Shown one piece after another: positions 53,520 through 61,898 of a stretch of DNA of 64,000 bases. A model generated the notes under the pieces. The model was given only the letters and a program-made list of their open reading frames with translations, was not told the origin of the DNA and searched no databases. The stretch comes from an uncultured Paenibacillaceae bacterium. GTDB lineage: Bacteria; Bacillota; Bacilli; Paenibacillales; K13. Position 1 is the stretch's first letter, and every line of letters starts with the position of its first letter. Location of the stretch: positions 36,196 to 100,195 of the forward strand of contig CAJXLT010000013.1 of the NCBI GenBank assembly GCA_913056365.1, written 5' to 3'. Position numbers and translations under genes: made by a program.

Positions 53520-56500
53520 TTAGTAGCTGATAAATCCAGCCAAATCCATCAAGTTTTTGATCATGATCGCGGTCTCCGCTCGCGTGGTGTTTGCCTTAGG
53601 TTGGAAGGTGCCGTCTCCTTGTCCGTTCAAGATCTCCAATGAACTGGCTATCCTTACCGCGTGCAGTGCGTACCCGGATACATGATCCGAATCTTTATAT
53701 TGGCTGAGCGTTTGTTCAGCATCTGACGACGTCAGTTCCCCTTGCAACTGCAAGAATGCAATCGCATTGCCCAACAATACCGAAGCATCCTGACGTGTAA
53801 TGTTCTCACCGGGTTGGAAGGTTCCGTCTTCATAGCCGTTGACCAATCCCGCTTCTTCAGCGGCGGCTATAGCGCCTGCATACCAGGCATCAGCTGGCAC
53901 ATCCGTGAACAGGTCGATTTCTACCTGAGGTACGACCAGTCCAAGCGCGCGCACGAGAAGCACAGTGAATTCCGCTCGAGTTACTTGTTGATTCGGGCGG
54001 AAGGAACCATCCTCGAATCCGTTCACAATCAGCTTGTCAGCCAGCAGCTGCACAGTGTCTTCTCCCCAATGACCTGCAATGTCATTCAAAATTACTTCGT
54101 TCTCAATTACGGCGTACGTAGAGTTGGCATTTCGCTTTATGACCGCTACTTTTTTACCATCAGTCTCAACGAATGCAGTCGGTACCGGTGACAAGGTTCC
54201 GTCTGCATTGACGACAACTCCTACGGCTTGATCCGAACCCACATTGGAGGTTAAATCCAACGCCCGATCCACGTACATATTGCCAAAGTTATTGAGTTCT
54301 ACGGCGTTATCTCCGCTTGTGACGGTTATGGTAAAGTCCATTACCTTCGAGACTAGCTTCGAATTGCCCTGCATTACATTGGTCACTGTCGTGTCCGGTT
54401 TTTCTTCAATGGTTAGATTGACTTCCGCTTTACCCGCATCCTCTTCCGAGATCCCCAATGAACTGCTGACACTATCCTTATTCAACAAATTGGAAGGCAA
54501 GGCGTATTCAGCACCATCCGACTGGACTACAAAGACATTGTCCTTGTTATTGGAAGCTGTTTGGTCCATGGCATCCATGGACAGCTTCGCTTTGGCCTTT
54601 CCGCTACTTGAATCGACCGGAATTACGATGACTTTTGCATTATTGTCTTGATTCAGTTGTTTCTGCAGCTCTGTTTCATCCACTTGTGAGACCTTGGTTT
54701 CCCGACCGTTCTCATCGGTTTCTGAACTCGTTGTCACCTTGGTTGTGAGCACCTGTTGATCAGGCTTGCTCGTTACTGGTGGTGCCGGCGCAGGTGCTGG
54801 TGCTGGTGCCGGTGCCGGTGGTGATGATGGTGCTGGTGTCGGTGCAGGTGCAGGTGCAGCATTGACGGTCACTTGGACGAGATTACTGGTCACACTCCCT
54901 AGGCTATTACTAACAACGACATCGTACGCTCCCGCACTTGTTGAAGCATACGTGGTGCTTGTTGCCCCTGGGATCGCAACACCGTTGCGACGCCATTGGT
55001 ACGTGGGGTGAGGATTACCGCTTGCCGTAACACTCAATGTCGCTGTCTCCCCCTCGTTCACAGTCGCTCCAGATGGTTGGTGCGTGATCGTCGGGGCTTC
55101 GGGATTCGTCTCCTCTGAGGTCGGAGTACCTAAAGTGATTTTCCGGATTCGGTGGTTGAACGTATCCGCGATATATATGTTTCCGCTGTTGTCCACCGCG
55201 ACCCCTAGAGGCCTATTGAGCCGTGCCTCGTCGGCAGGACCTTCGTCTCCGGAATACCCTGAATTACCGGTTCCTGTTACGGTTGTAATCGTGCCATCCG
55301 AGGCGATTTTTCGGATCCGGCTGTTCCCGTAATCAGCGATATATAGATTTCCGTTGCTGTCGATTGCGATTCTACTTGGGCTACTTAATGCAGCTTCTGT
55401 TGATGGCCCGCCGTCTCCGGAGTAACCCGCAATGCCGGTTCCTGCTACCGTGCTGATCGTGCCATCTGGAGTCACTTTGCGAACGGAATGGTTACTGTAA
55501 TCTGCAATATATAGATTCCCGTTCTTGTCTAATAACACCCCGAACGGCCAGTATAACCTCGCTTGATCCGCCGGGCCGCCGTCTCCGGAATAGCCCGATG
55601 TTCCATTTCCTGCTACTGTATTGATTATGCCATCCGTTGTGATTTTCCGAATCCGGTTATTGTATCGATCGGCGATATACAGATTACCATTGTTGTCTAT
55701 CGCAATCCCTGTTGGCGAATTGAGTCCCGCTTGATCTGCAGGCCCATCGTCTCCGGAATTGCTTGCACTGCCGGTTCCCGCCACTGTGCTAATCGTACCA
55801 TCTTCAGCGATTTTCCGAATCCGGTTGTTGTAACGATCGGCAATATACACATCGCCGTTGCTATCGATCGCGATGCCTGATGGATTGTTGATCCTCGCTT
55901 GATCCGCCGGGCCGCCGTCTCCCGAATAGCCCGGAGTGCCGGTTCCCGCCACGGTGCTGATTGTGCCATCTTCAGCAATTTTACGGATGCGGTTATTGGA
56001 CGTATCGGCGATATACACATTGCCGCTGCTGTCCACCGCTACCGCATATGGATTGTTCAGCCGTGAATGGGTCGCCAGGCCGTCGTCACCGGAATATCCA
56101 CTGACGCCGGTTCCTGCTATCGTGCTGATAATGGGGCCATTAACTACTGCATTCACGGTAACCAGTACAGCATTGCTCGTTGCAGTAGCGGTTTTATTGC
56201 CCATGGAGGCATCGTCCGTGTTGGTCACGACAACATAATAGTAAGTCTCTCCTGCATCGCTCGTTGGTGCATCATACGTGGCGCTGGTCGCACCGCCGAT
56301 TAAGGTGCCGCCGCTGTTGCTGGCCGTATCGTTGCTGTACCATTGGTAGCTTAATTCTCCAGCATAGACGCTGGCCGTGACGCTAAGGCTTGCATCCTCA
56401 CCTTCATCCACCGTTGCGCCTTCTGGCTGCTGCGTGATCATTGGCGCTTCAGCGTGCGTCAAGGCATTCACCGTCACCTGAACATCCTCGCTGAATATCG

Positions 56501-57299
56501 TTACGATCTGCTCGTCGACAGTGTTAACAATTTCCACATTATAATAGGTTGTCCCCGCCGTGTCGGTTGGAACCGTGTAGGTCGAATTCGTCGCATCCGG
56601 AATCTCTTCCCAATCGGGAGGATAGTCTACATTCCCTGTGCCATTCCGAGACCACTGATAGCTTAATTCGCCGACCAATACATTGGCTATGACACTGAGG
56701 GTTGCCACCTCACCCACATTCACCGCAAGATCGACAGGCTGCTCGATAATATTGGGCGTAATCTCATCCATCGTATAATCAGAGCCGCCTCCTGGATCTC
56801 CACCTCCCGGGTCTCCGCCCGGCGCAATGACATCTACTGTTTTGGTATCCACTGTATCGAGTGCAGTCATGGTAACCGTTCGTTGCTCATTTTCAATAGG
56901 AAGGTACTCCATGGAATTATTGGACAACGTCACACTTCTGAGCAATGCCTGCCAAGTGGCGGCATCTGTTTCTCCTTCTAATGTAAGAGTTCCAAGAGTC
57001 TCCCCAAACGAACCTGTAACATCTCCACTGACCATATGATCGTAGTCCAGCACATTCCCTGAACCCGTTACCTCAATCAGCACCGTCATATCCAATAAAC
57101 CGCCACTATTTACAGTTAGTTCAGCATCAATCATCACCATGTTTTCAGTGAATGATGAAAGGTCTAATATTACATTTCCTTCCGACATCACAATTACATC
57201 TTCATTCGTTGCCTGAGCGGGTGTCATTCCTGAAAAGAAGGAACAAAAAATTAAAAAAGCGAGTGCGATACTCTTGAATTTCTTCATTTTAGGTTTCAT
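53520..57299 (-). CDS. Surface protein with Ig-like modules, six-bladed NHL propeller, Pro/Ala linker and three SLH domains
   Basis: A secreted wall protein of 1259 residues. Order: signal peptide (SIALAFLIFCSFFSGMTPAQA), a beta-rich N-terminal domain, two Ig-like modules (ITQQPEGATVDEGEDASLSVTA), six NHL repeats of 56 residues (pattern SGYSGDGGPADQARL ... SGNVYIADxxNNRIRKI) predicted to form a six-bladed propeller, another Ig-like module, a Pro/Ala-rich linker, a pre-SLH domain (VDRALDL ... ANSTYAVIENE) and three SLH domains. ATG 57299 is chosen because GAGGTGG lies just upstream of it; the frame opens earlier at a TTG that precedes this box. NHL propellers usually bind proteins or carbohydrate. 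Confidence 0.92.
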   Translation of the reverse strand: MKPKMKKFKSIALAFLIFCSFFSGMTPAQATNEDVIVMSEGNVILDLSSFTENMVMIDAELTVNSGGLLDMTVLIEVTGSGNVLDYDHMVSGDVTGSFGETLGTLTLEGETDAATWQALLRSVTLSNNSMEYLPIENEQRTVTMTALDTVDTKTVDVIAPGGDPGGGDPGGGSDYTMDEITPNIIEQPVDLAVNVGEVATLSVIANVLVGELSYQWSRNGTGNVDYPPDWEEIPDATNSTYTVPTDTAGTTYYNVEIVNTVDEQIVTIFSEDVQVTVNALTHAEAPMITQQPEGATVDEGEDASLSVTASVYAGELSYQWYSNDTASNSGGTLIGGATSATYDAPTSDAGETYYYVVVTNTDDASMGNKTATATSNAVLVTVNAVVNGPIISTIAGTGVSGYSGDDGLATHSRLNNPYAVAVDSSGNVYIADTSNNRIRKIAEDGTISTVAGTGTPGYSGDGGPADQARINNPSGIAIDSNGDVYIADRYNNRIRKIAEDGTISTVAGTGSASNSGDDGPADQAGLNSPTGIAIDNNGNLYIADRYNNRIRKITTDGIINTVAGNGTSGYSGDGGPADQARLYWPFGVLLDKNGNLYIADYSNHSVRKVTPDGTISTVAGTGIAGYSGDGGPSTEAALSSPSRIAIDSNGNLYIADYGNSRIRKIASDGTITTVTGTGNSGYSGDEGPADEARLNRPLGVAVDNSGNIYIADTFNHRIRKITLGTPTSEETNPEAPTITHQPSGATVNEGETATLSVTASGNPHPTYQWRRNGVAIPGATSTTYASTSAGAYDVVVSNSLGSVTSNLVQVTVNAAPAPAPTPAPSSPPAPAPAPAPAPAPPVTSKPDQQVLTTKVTTSSETDENGRETKVSQVDETELQKQLNQDNNAKVIVIPVDSSSGKAKAKLSMDAMDQTASNNKDNVFVVQSDGAEYALPSNLLNKDSVSSSLGISEEDAGKAEVNLTIEEKPDTTVTNVMQGNSKLVSKVMDFTITVTSGDNAVELNNFGNMYVDRALDLTSNVGSDQAVGVVVNADGTLSPVPTAFVETDGKKVAVIKRNANSTYAVIENEVILNDIAGHWGEDTVQLLADKLIVNGFEDGSFRPNQQVTRAEFTVLLVRALGLVVPQVEIDLFTDVPADAWYAGAIAAAEEAGLVNGYEDGTFQPGENITRQDASVLLGNAIAFLQLQGELTSSDAEQTLSQYKDSDHVSGYALHAVRIASSLEILNGQGDGTFQPKANTTRAETAIMIKNLMDLAGFISY
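55130..56135 (-). repeat. Six tandem 168-bp NHL-repeat units
   Basis: Six in-frame units of 56 codons encode the NHL propeller of the surface protein. Units share long stretches at DNA level (for example around the VAGTG, SGYSGDGG and NNRIRK codons), so recombination between them could change blade number. Boundaries are approximate. Confidence 0.8.
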
Positions 57300-57560
57300 A
57301 TTCAACCACCTCAATTGTTGTTAAGTACGCCGTATTCCACGCTTGCTATGTATGAATATCCACCTTTCTTTTTACGAGATTCAGCGTGGCGTATCACGAT
57401 TCCAGTAGTTTGTAGTACATAAGTCTCCATCTACCTTTACTATATCAGCGCAATACTCAACAAATAATCAACAATTGATTCTGGCATATAACAGGAATAG
57501 AGTTGGTCGCATTATCTTTATTGCGAGCCTAACCGTCATCAAGATACATAAGAAGGAGCT

Positions 57561-57650
57561 GTGCTTGTTGGAGAAGGACGGCCAACGAAAGCAGGAGTAG
57601 ACATTATGATTTTTATGGCAGTACGTTCGAAGAGTGGTAATATCGGTTAG
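57561..57650 (+). pseudogene. Duplicated 3' fragment of the DUF3237 gene
   Basis: Thirty codons reading LVGEGRPTKAGVDIMIFMAV and onward match the last residues of the intact DUF3237 gene (LVGEGRPTESGVDITIFMAV) at 58712-58774, with only a few base differences, on the same strand and 1150 bases upstream. The fragment has lost the original stop and has no start. It and the intact copy bracket the toxin-antitoxin pair. The rest of the 388-base gap before the antitoxin shows no gene; a TACAAT at about 57658 is a weak -10 candidate for the antitoxin. Confidence 0.8.
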
Positions 57651-57702
57651 TTTAATGATACAATATAGTTAGAATAATGTCATTGCGAAGGAGTAGAGAT
57701 GA

Positions 57703-57975
57703 ATGAATATTAAGCCATCCACTACAATTCGACAGGATTACAATGGATTTTCTAAATATTGTCATGAACTCGATGAGCCGGTGATAATCACTCGCAACGG
57801 GGAAGCTGATTTAGTGGTGATGAGTCATGAAGCATATCGACGGATGGATGCTCGCATCAAGCTCCAATCTAAGCTTTTGGTAGCGGAAAAACAGGTTGCC
57901 GAAGGTGTAAAATTACTTGATCATGAAAAAGTGATGGATAGAATGCAGAGGAAGATCAATGCCGCAAAAGAGTAA
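57703..57975 (+). CDS. Type II antitoxin, Phd/YefM family
   Basis: A 90-residue antitoxin. The N terminus has the Phd/YefM DNA-binding fold (IKPSTTIRQDYNGFSKYCHELDEPVIITRNGEADLVVMSHEAYRRMDARI), and the C-terminal helix (EKVMDRMQRKINAAKE) would cover the toxin. It would repress its own promoter. AAGGAG lies 9 bases before the ATG. It overlaps the toxin gene by 17 bases, the usual antitoxin-first arrangement. Confidence 0.93.
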   Translation: MNIKPSTTIRQDYNGFSKYCHELDEPVIITRNGEADLVVMSHEAYRRMDARIKLQSKLLVAEKQVAEGVKLLDHEKVMDRMQRKINAAKE

Positions 57976-58288
57976 GATCCAATATACTCCGGCGGCAATT
58001 GATGATATGGATGAGGCTTTCTCGTATATAACACAAGATAATGTTGCCGCTGCAGAAAAAATGCTTGCTACATTAAACGCAAGCATTTCAGGTTTGGCGG
58101 ATTTCCCTAACAAAGGATCGGTCTTATCGGATGATGAATATTCCCTTATTCAACGAGGATATCGATTCATTGTAGTGAATCCGTATTTGGTCTTCTATAG
58201 GATCATGAATGATACAGTAGTCATTCATCGTGTTTTGCATGGGCGAAGAGACTATCTTCGTGAGTTATTTGGCACGTTTGAATTGTGA
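57959..58288 (+). CDS. Type II toxin, ParE/RelE superfamily
   Basis: A 109-residue toxin with the ParE-like fold: IQYTPAAIDDMDEAFSYITQDNVAAAEKMLATLNASISGLADFPNKGSVLSDD, then RFIVVNPYLVFYRIMNDTVVIHRVLHGRRDYLRELF. The YRI...V.I.RVLHGRRD end is typical. ParE members act on DNA gyrase and RelE members cleave mRNA on the ribosome; the sequence is nearer ParE/YoeB-like RelE forms, but the target is not settled. The start lies within the antitoxin gene, so the two are translationally coupled. Confidence 0.92.
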   Translation: MPQKSKIQYTPAAIDDMDEAFSYITQDNVAAAEKMLATLNASISGLADFPNKGSVLSDDEYSLIQRGYRFIVVNPYLVFYRIMNDTVVIHRVLHGRRDYLRELFGTFEL

Positions 58289-58356
58289 AACTGCGGGGCC
58301 GATGGTGAGCTTTTTCATAGAGCAAAATTTGAATCTACTTCTACAGGGGGAATACG

Positions 58357-58776
58357 ATGCAACTGGAAGAAGTGCTCACGGTACATGTCGAAATAAGGAA
58401 ACAGTCAGAGTTGCGTAATGAGGACGGTGATTCCGTTGTTATGATTTTATTTACAGGTCATGCGACCGGTGAATATTTCGAAGGAACTGTGCTCGATGGA
58501 GGAGTGGATACACAAGTCATCAGCGATCATGGTACAAGGCATACTTTATCTGCAAGATACATGCTTCAGGGAAGGGATCATACAGGGCAACCTTGTGAGA
58601 TCTACATCGAAAATAACGGTACCTTCAACAAGGACCTGAAAGATGTGTTGTTCCGAACCTGCCCTAAGATCATTACGAATAGCCAAGCGTTATCTTTCTT
58701 TAATCATGCGTTGCTTGTTGGGGAAGGACGGCCGACAGAATCAGGAGTAGACATTACTATTTTCATGGCAGTATGA
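58357..58776 (+). CDS. DUF3237-family protein
   Basis: A 139-residue protein of the DUF3237 family, a beta-barrel fold of unknown function. It opens LEEVLTVHVEIRKQSEL and carries FTGHATGEYFEGTVLDGGVDTQ, ARYMLQGRDHTGQPCEIYIENNG and FRTCPKIITNSQALSFFNHALLVGEGRP. No signal peptide is present. A GGGGGAAT box precedes the ATG. A partial duplicate of its 3' end lies upstream of the toxin-antitoxin pair (57561-57650). Confidence 0.85.
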   Translation: MQLEEVLTVHVEIRKQSELRNEDGDSVVMILFTGHATGEYFEGTVLDGGVDTQVISDHGTRHTLSARYMLQGRDHTGQPCEIYIENNGTFNKDLKDVLFRTCPKIITNSQALSFFNHALLVGEGRPTESGVDITIFMAV

Positions 58777-58853
58777 ACACGGATGTAGGGATACTATGAT
58801 TCCATAATATCACGTGAATGAAAGAATGATGAAAGATGCGATCCGGTACAATC

Positions 58854-59972
58854 TTATTGGAACAATTGAAACAGGCTGGTCAGCTCGAAGGAAGGCTTAA
58901 TGCCAAGCTCGCTCTTCAGCAGAGCGCGGAAGTGGTCATAATGGGTTTGCAGCGCCTTCCAATCCTTGCGTTCACCTAACAACTGCATAAGCAGGTAGTT
59001 GGCCTCTTCGTCCAGCTCATGGCGGCGGACTAGTTTTCTGGCAATGGGTAGTGCTGCTCCCGTCTGCCGCTGCTCCATAAGCATGCGAATCAATCGTTTG
59101 GTGAAATCATCGTATAGATAGCTTATTCGTTCTTGTTCCGGAATGACCCATAGGTACGACAGCTCTCCGAACAGTTCACCTGTGTACTGCTGCTCCAAGG
59201 ATATAGCGGTCTCTAGGCTGGATTTATCCAAATCGCCGAGCGCAGTTATTGTATCCTCGAATTCGATAAAGTCGACTGTCATGGATGCTAATTCCAAGCG
59301 GTATTGATCATGATTCGATACGACCATCTGTCTAAGCCCTTGTGAAGAGAGAGCTTTGCGCAGCTGGTAAACAGCCGTGTGAAGATAGGTGTTCGATTTG
59401 TTCAATGGCATATCGGGAAAAACATGTTCAATAATCAAGCTCTTGGAAGCGGCTTTCCCTCGGTTCAGAAGCAGGAAGGCAAACAGCTCCTTGCTTTTGC
59501 TGGATATCCACTTGACTTCACTGCCCCGTCGACCGCGTACCGTTAGATTTCCCAGGCCTTGTATCGTTGCTTGCTTCGCTTTGTTTGCCTCACCTCTAGT
59601 TGCCGGCTCCCCCTGGCGCTTTTGCATGGCCCGTTCCACGGTTTCCGCCAGCCGTTCCACGGAAATCGGCTTAATCATGTAATCGAGCGGGTAGGAGTCG
59701 AATGCATCCAAGGCGTATTCCTTGTGGGACGTCACGAATACTATATCCAGCTCCCGGTGATGATCTCTCAATTCCCGTGCCAGCTGCAAGCCGTTGTCGC
59801 CGGCGATTTCGATATCGATGAATGCTAGATCGGCAGAATGGCGGCGGAAATATTCGCGTGCATCCGGTACTTGCTGCATGCTCGCCGCTACTTCTACCCC
59901 TTCGATCCGGGCCAGACGCCGCTTCATGACCGTCAGCATCGCTTGATCATCGTCTATGATGACAACCTTCAT
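58854..59972 (-). CDS. Response regulator with OmpR-type helix and BTAD domain
   Basis: A 372-residue regulator. The receiver domain (residues 1-120) has DDD at 7-9, phospho-acceptor Asp53 (AFIDIEIAG) and Lys102-region DYMIKPIS. A winged helix follows (VRGRRGSEVKWISSKSKELFAFLLLNRGKAASKSLIIEHVFPDMPLNKSNTYLHTAVYQLRKAL), then a BTAD (SLEQQYTGELFGELSYLWVIPEQERISYLYDDF ... RRHELDEEANYLLMQLLGERKDWKALQTHY). Receiver-SARP fusions of this type are found in Paenibacillus-like genomes. It overlaps the kinase gene upstream by 4 bases. The nearby RCC1 surface-protein promoter has 11-base direct repeats that fit this DNA-binding class. Confidence 0.9.
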   Translation of the reverse strand: MKVVIIDDDQAMLTVMKRRLARIEGVEVAASMQQVPDAREYFRRHSADLAFIDIEIAGDNGLQLARELRDHHRELDIVFVTSHKEYALDAFDSYPLDYMIKPISVERLAETVERAMQKRQGEPATRGEANKAKQATIQGLGNLTVRGRRGSEVKWISSKSKELFAFLLLNRGKAASKSLIIEHVFPDMPLNKSNTYLHTAVYQLRKALSSQGLRQMVVSNHDQYRLELASMTVDFIEFEDTITALGDLDKSSLETAISLEQQYTGELFGELSYLWVIPEQERISYLYDDFTKRLIRMLMEQRQTGAALPIARKLVRRHELDEEANYLLMQLLGERKDWKALQTHYDHFRALLKSELGIKPSFELTSLFQLFQ

Positions 59973-61714
59973 CGACCTTCACCTCCAATGCCGGAACCAC
60001 GTAGTGAGAAGTGAAAGGTGCTGCCTTGCTGCGGGGTGCTTTCCGCCCATATATGTCCGCCGCTCATTCGTACAAATTGCTGACACACATGCAATCCCAG
60101 TCCGGTTCCCCGTTCGCCCGCCGTTCCTCTCGTAGAAACAAATTGCATCGAATCGAACAGCGAGCGCACCTGTTCAGGCAGCATGCCGACTCCATTGTCC
60201 CGAATGGAAACCGTGACTATCTGGTCATTCACTACTGCACTCACCAAGACACGGTCTCCTTCTTTGGAAAATTTAATCGCATTGGACAACAGATTGCGAA
60301 TGATTACTGTCACCGCTTCCCTGTCCGCATGTACCTTCATGTCAGCTTGTATATCCAGATCAACCTGAACCTGCTTTATCTCGCTCTTGATTTGCAGCAT
60401 ACGGAAGGCTTCGTCTGCAATTTCAGATAGTCCCCACCACTGTGGATGAAGCGCGAGTCCCTCTTTCTGACTGCGAAACCAATCTAGCAAATTTTCAATC
60501 ATGACAAACATATTCCGGGATTGTGCGCTTAAGGCATCGATAATCTCGTGTGTGTCCGTATGTAGCAGGTCCCTCGATTCTTCCAGCTCCTCTATCAAAT
60601 TGACATGAACAGCGAGGGGATCGCGAATATCATGGGAGACGACAGTGAACAGTTGATCCTTCAGCTTGTTCAGCTCGAAGATTTGCTCCAGCCGTTGCTG
60701 CTTTTCCGTAATATCGATCAACACCGACACGGAACCGTGTTTGTCAGGTTTTCTGGAATAGAGGGGATACACCTTGACCGTATAAATCCGTGTTTCCTTT
60801 TGCAAGGGGACTCTGATCTCCAGCGTGCCTTGCTCCATCTGTTGACACATATGTAGCCAATCCGGCCACCGAGACAGCAATTCCCGTATATTCTTGCCTT
60901 CGATCTGACTAGTTCCGGCGGCTTCAAATAAGGTATTCGTATACTTGTTGCTGTCAATAACGGTGCCGCCGTGGCTGGCAACCAGAATGCCTTCCTCCAT
61001 CGTTTCCATGACGATGTTCCTTGCAAGCGGCACGATCGAGAACATCTTGAACCGAATCGCAATCCACAGCATAGCCATTCCCAGAAATCCCGTATAGACG
61101 GACAGGGGTAGCAGCCATGCGATCTGGTGGGGCAAGATTAACTTGATGATTTCAACAACAGCAGTGGAACAGCCGAAAACCAGCATCCACATGGCAGGCT
61201 TGCGAATATCCGGTCGTATATTCCGTATGTAGATAATCAAAGCATAGACGCAGGCTGCCAGAATGAGATAACAGAAAATATTAAACGATATGGCATAAAC
61301 GGATTTATTCGTCTGCAAATTTCCGTCATTCAAGAAGATTTCGGCGTAGATCAAATGGTGGAAGGGGTCCGTCCAGACGAGTGTTGACCAAGCTGCGAAC
61401 ACAGACAGCAGCAGGAGCTTCGGAAGAGGTCGCAAGTAGGAGTCTTTCTGCAGGAGATCCAGCACAAACATGATCATCAAAGGGACGAGGAGCAGAAGTG
61501 AGGTTTGCCCGATATTTCGCAGGATCAGCTTGGCGGCCAATGTCTCGCTGTTGCTCTCCAGAATGACGCATCCCGCATATACAACTCGGCAGACCATTAC
61601 CCAGGCGAAGTAACGAACGCCCCGGTTCTTCCGGTGAAAAAATGCATAGCACAAAAACGCACTCATCAAGAAAACGGAGATCAGCATCGTGATGTTCGAC
61701 AATGTCAAATTCAT
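59969..61714 (-). CDS. Histidine kinase with 7TM N terminus and PAS domain
   Basis: A 581-residue membrane kinase. The N-terminal 210 residues form a seven-helix 'histidine kinase N-terminal 7TM' domain (ITMLISVFLMSAFLCYAFF ... LLVPLMIMFVLDLL ... IFCYLILAACVYALIIYI). A PAS domain follows (GILVASHGGTVIDSNKYTNTLFEAAG), then HisKA (QLFTVVSHDIRDPLAVHVNLIEEL) and an HATPase with NLLSNAIKFSKEGD, DNGVGMLPEQ and GTGLGLHVCQQFV. All kinase boxes look intact. It overlaps the response-regulator gene by 4 bases and is divergent from the RCC1 surface-protein gene across 184 bases. Confidence 0.92.
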   Translation of the reverse strand: MNLTLSNITMLISVFLMSAFLCYAFFHRKNRGVRYFAWVMVCRVVYAGCVILESNSETLAAKLILRNIGQTSLLLLVPLMIMFVLDLLQKDSYLRPLPKLLLLSVFAAWSTLVWTDPFHHLIYAEIFLNDGNLQTNKSVYAISFNIFCYLILAACVYALIIYIRNIRPDIRKPAMWMLVFGCSTAVVEIIKLILPHQIAWLLPLSVYTGFLGMAMLWIAIRFKMFSIVPLARNIVMETMEEGILVASHGGTVIDSNKYTNTLFEAAGTSQIEGKNIRELLSRWPDWLHMCQQMEQGTLEIRVPLQKETRIYTVKVYPLYSRKPDKHGSVSVLIDITEKQQRLEQIFELNKLKDQLFTVVSHDIRDPLAVHVNLIEELEESRDLLHTDTHEIIDALSAQSRNMFVMIENLLDWFRSQKEGLALHPQWWGLSEIADEAFRMLQIKSEIKQVQVDLDIQADMKVHADREAVTVIIRNLLSNAIKFSKEGDRVLVSAVVNDQIVTVSIRDNGVGMLPEQVRSLFDSMQFVSTRGTAGERGTGLGLHVCQQFVRMSGGHIWAESTPQQGSTFHFSLRGSGIGGEGR

Positions 61715-61817
61715 TGTAGTCTCCTCTATAGGAACAATGTCATATTTTAGTTATTTTTCACTCTATACATACTGCTATGATAGCAGAAAACTAGCAGCAG
61801 CGTGAAACGAAATAGCG

Positions 61818-61839
61818 ATTCTTTCAGTATTCTTTCAGT
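61818..61839. promoter_or_regulatory. Two perfect 11-bp tandem direct repeats (candidate operator)
   Basis: ATTCTTTCAGT occurs twice without a gap in the 184-base divergent region between the kinase and RCC1 surface-protein genes. An 11-base period equals one DNA turn and is the classic spacing for OmpR/PhoB-type response regulators, the DNA-binding class present in the BTAD response regulator next door. Assignment to that regulator is inference. Confidence 0.55.
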
Positions 61840-61898
61840 GACCATTGCTAGAGTGAGTCTATAACAATGAGAGCTTATAAAGGAGGATTTGAGTTTTC

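Noticed and set aside
57562..58774. Transposon or phage attachment-site duplication around the toxin-antitoxin pair
   Set aside because: The repeat is coding sequence of the DUF3237 gene, too long for a target-site duplication, and no transposase or integrase is present.
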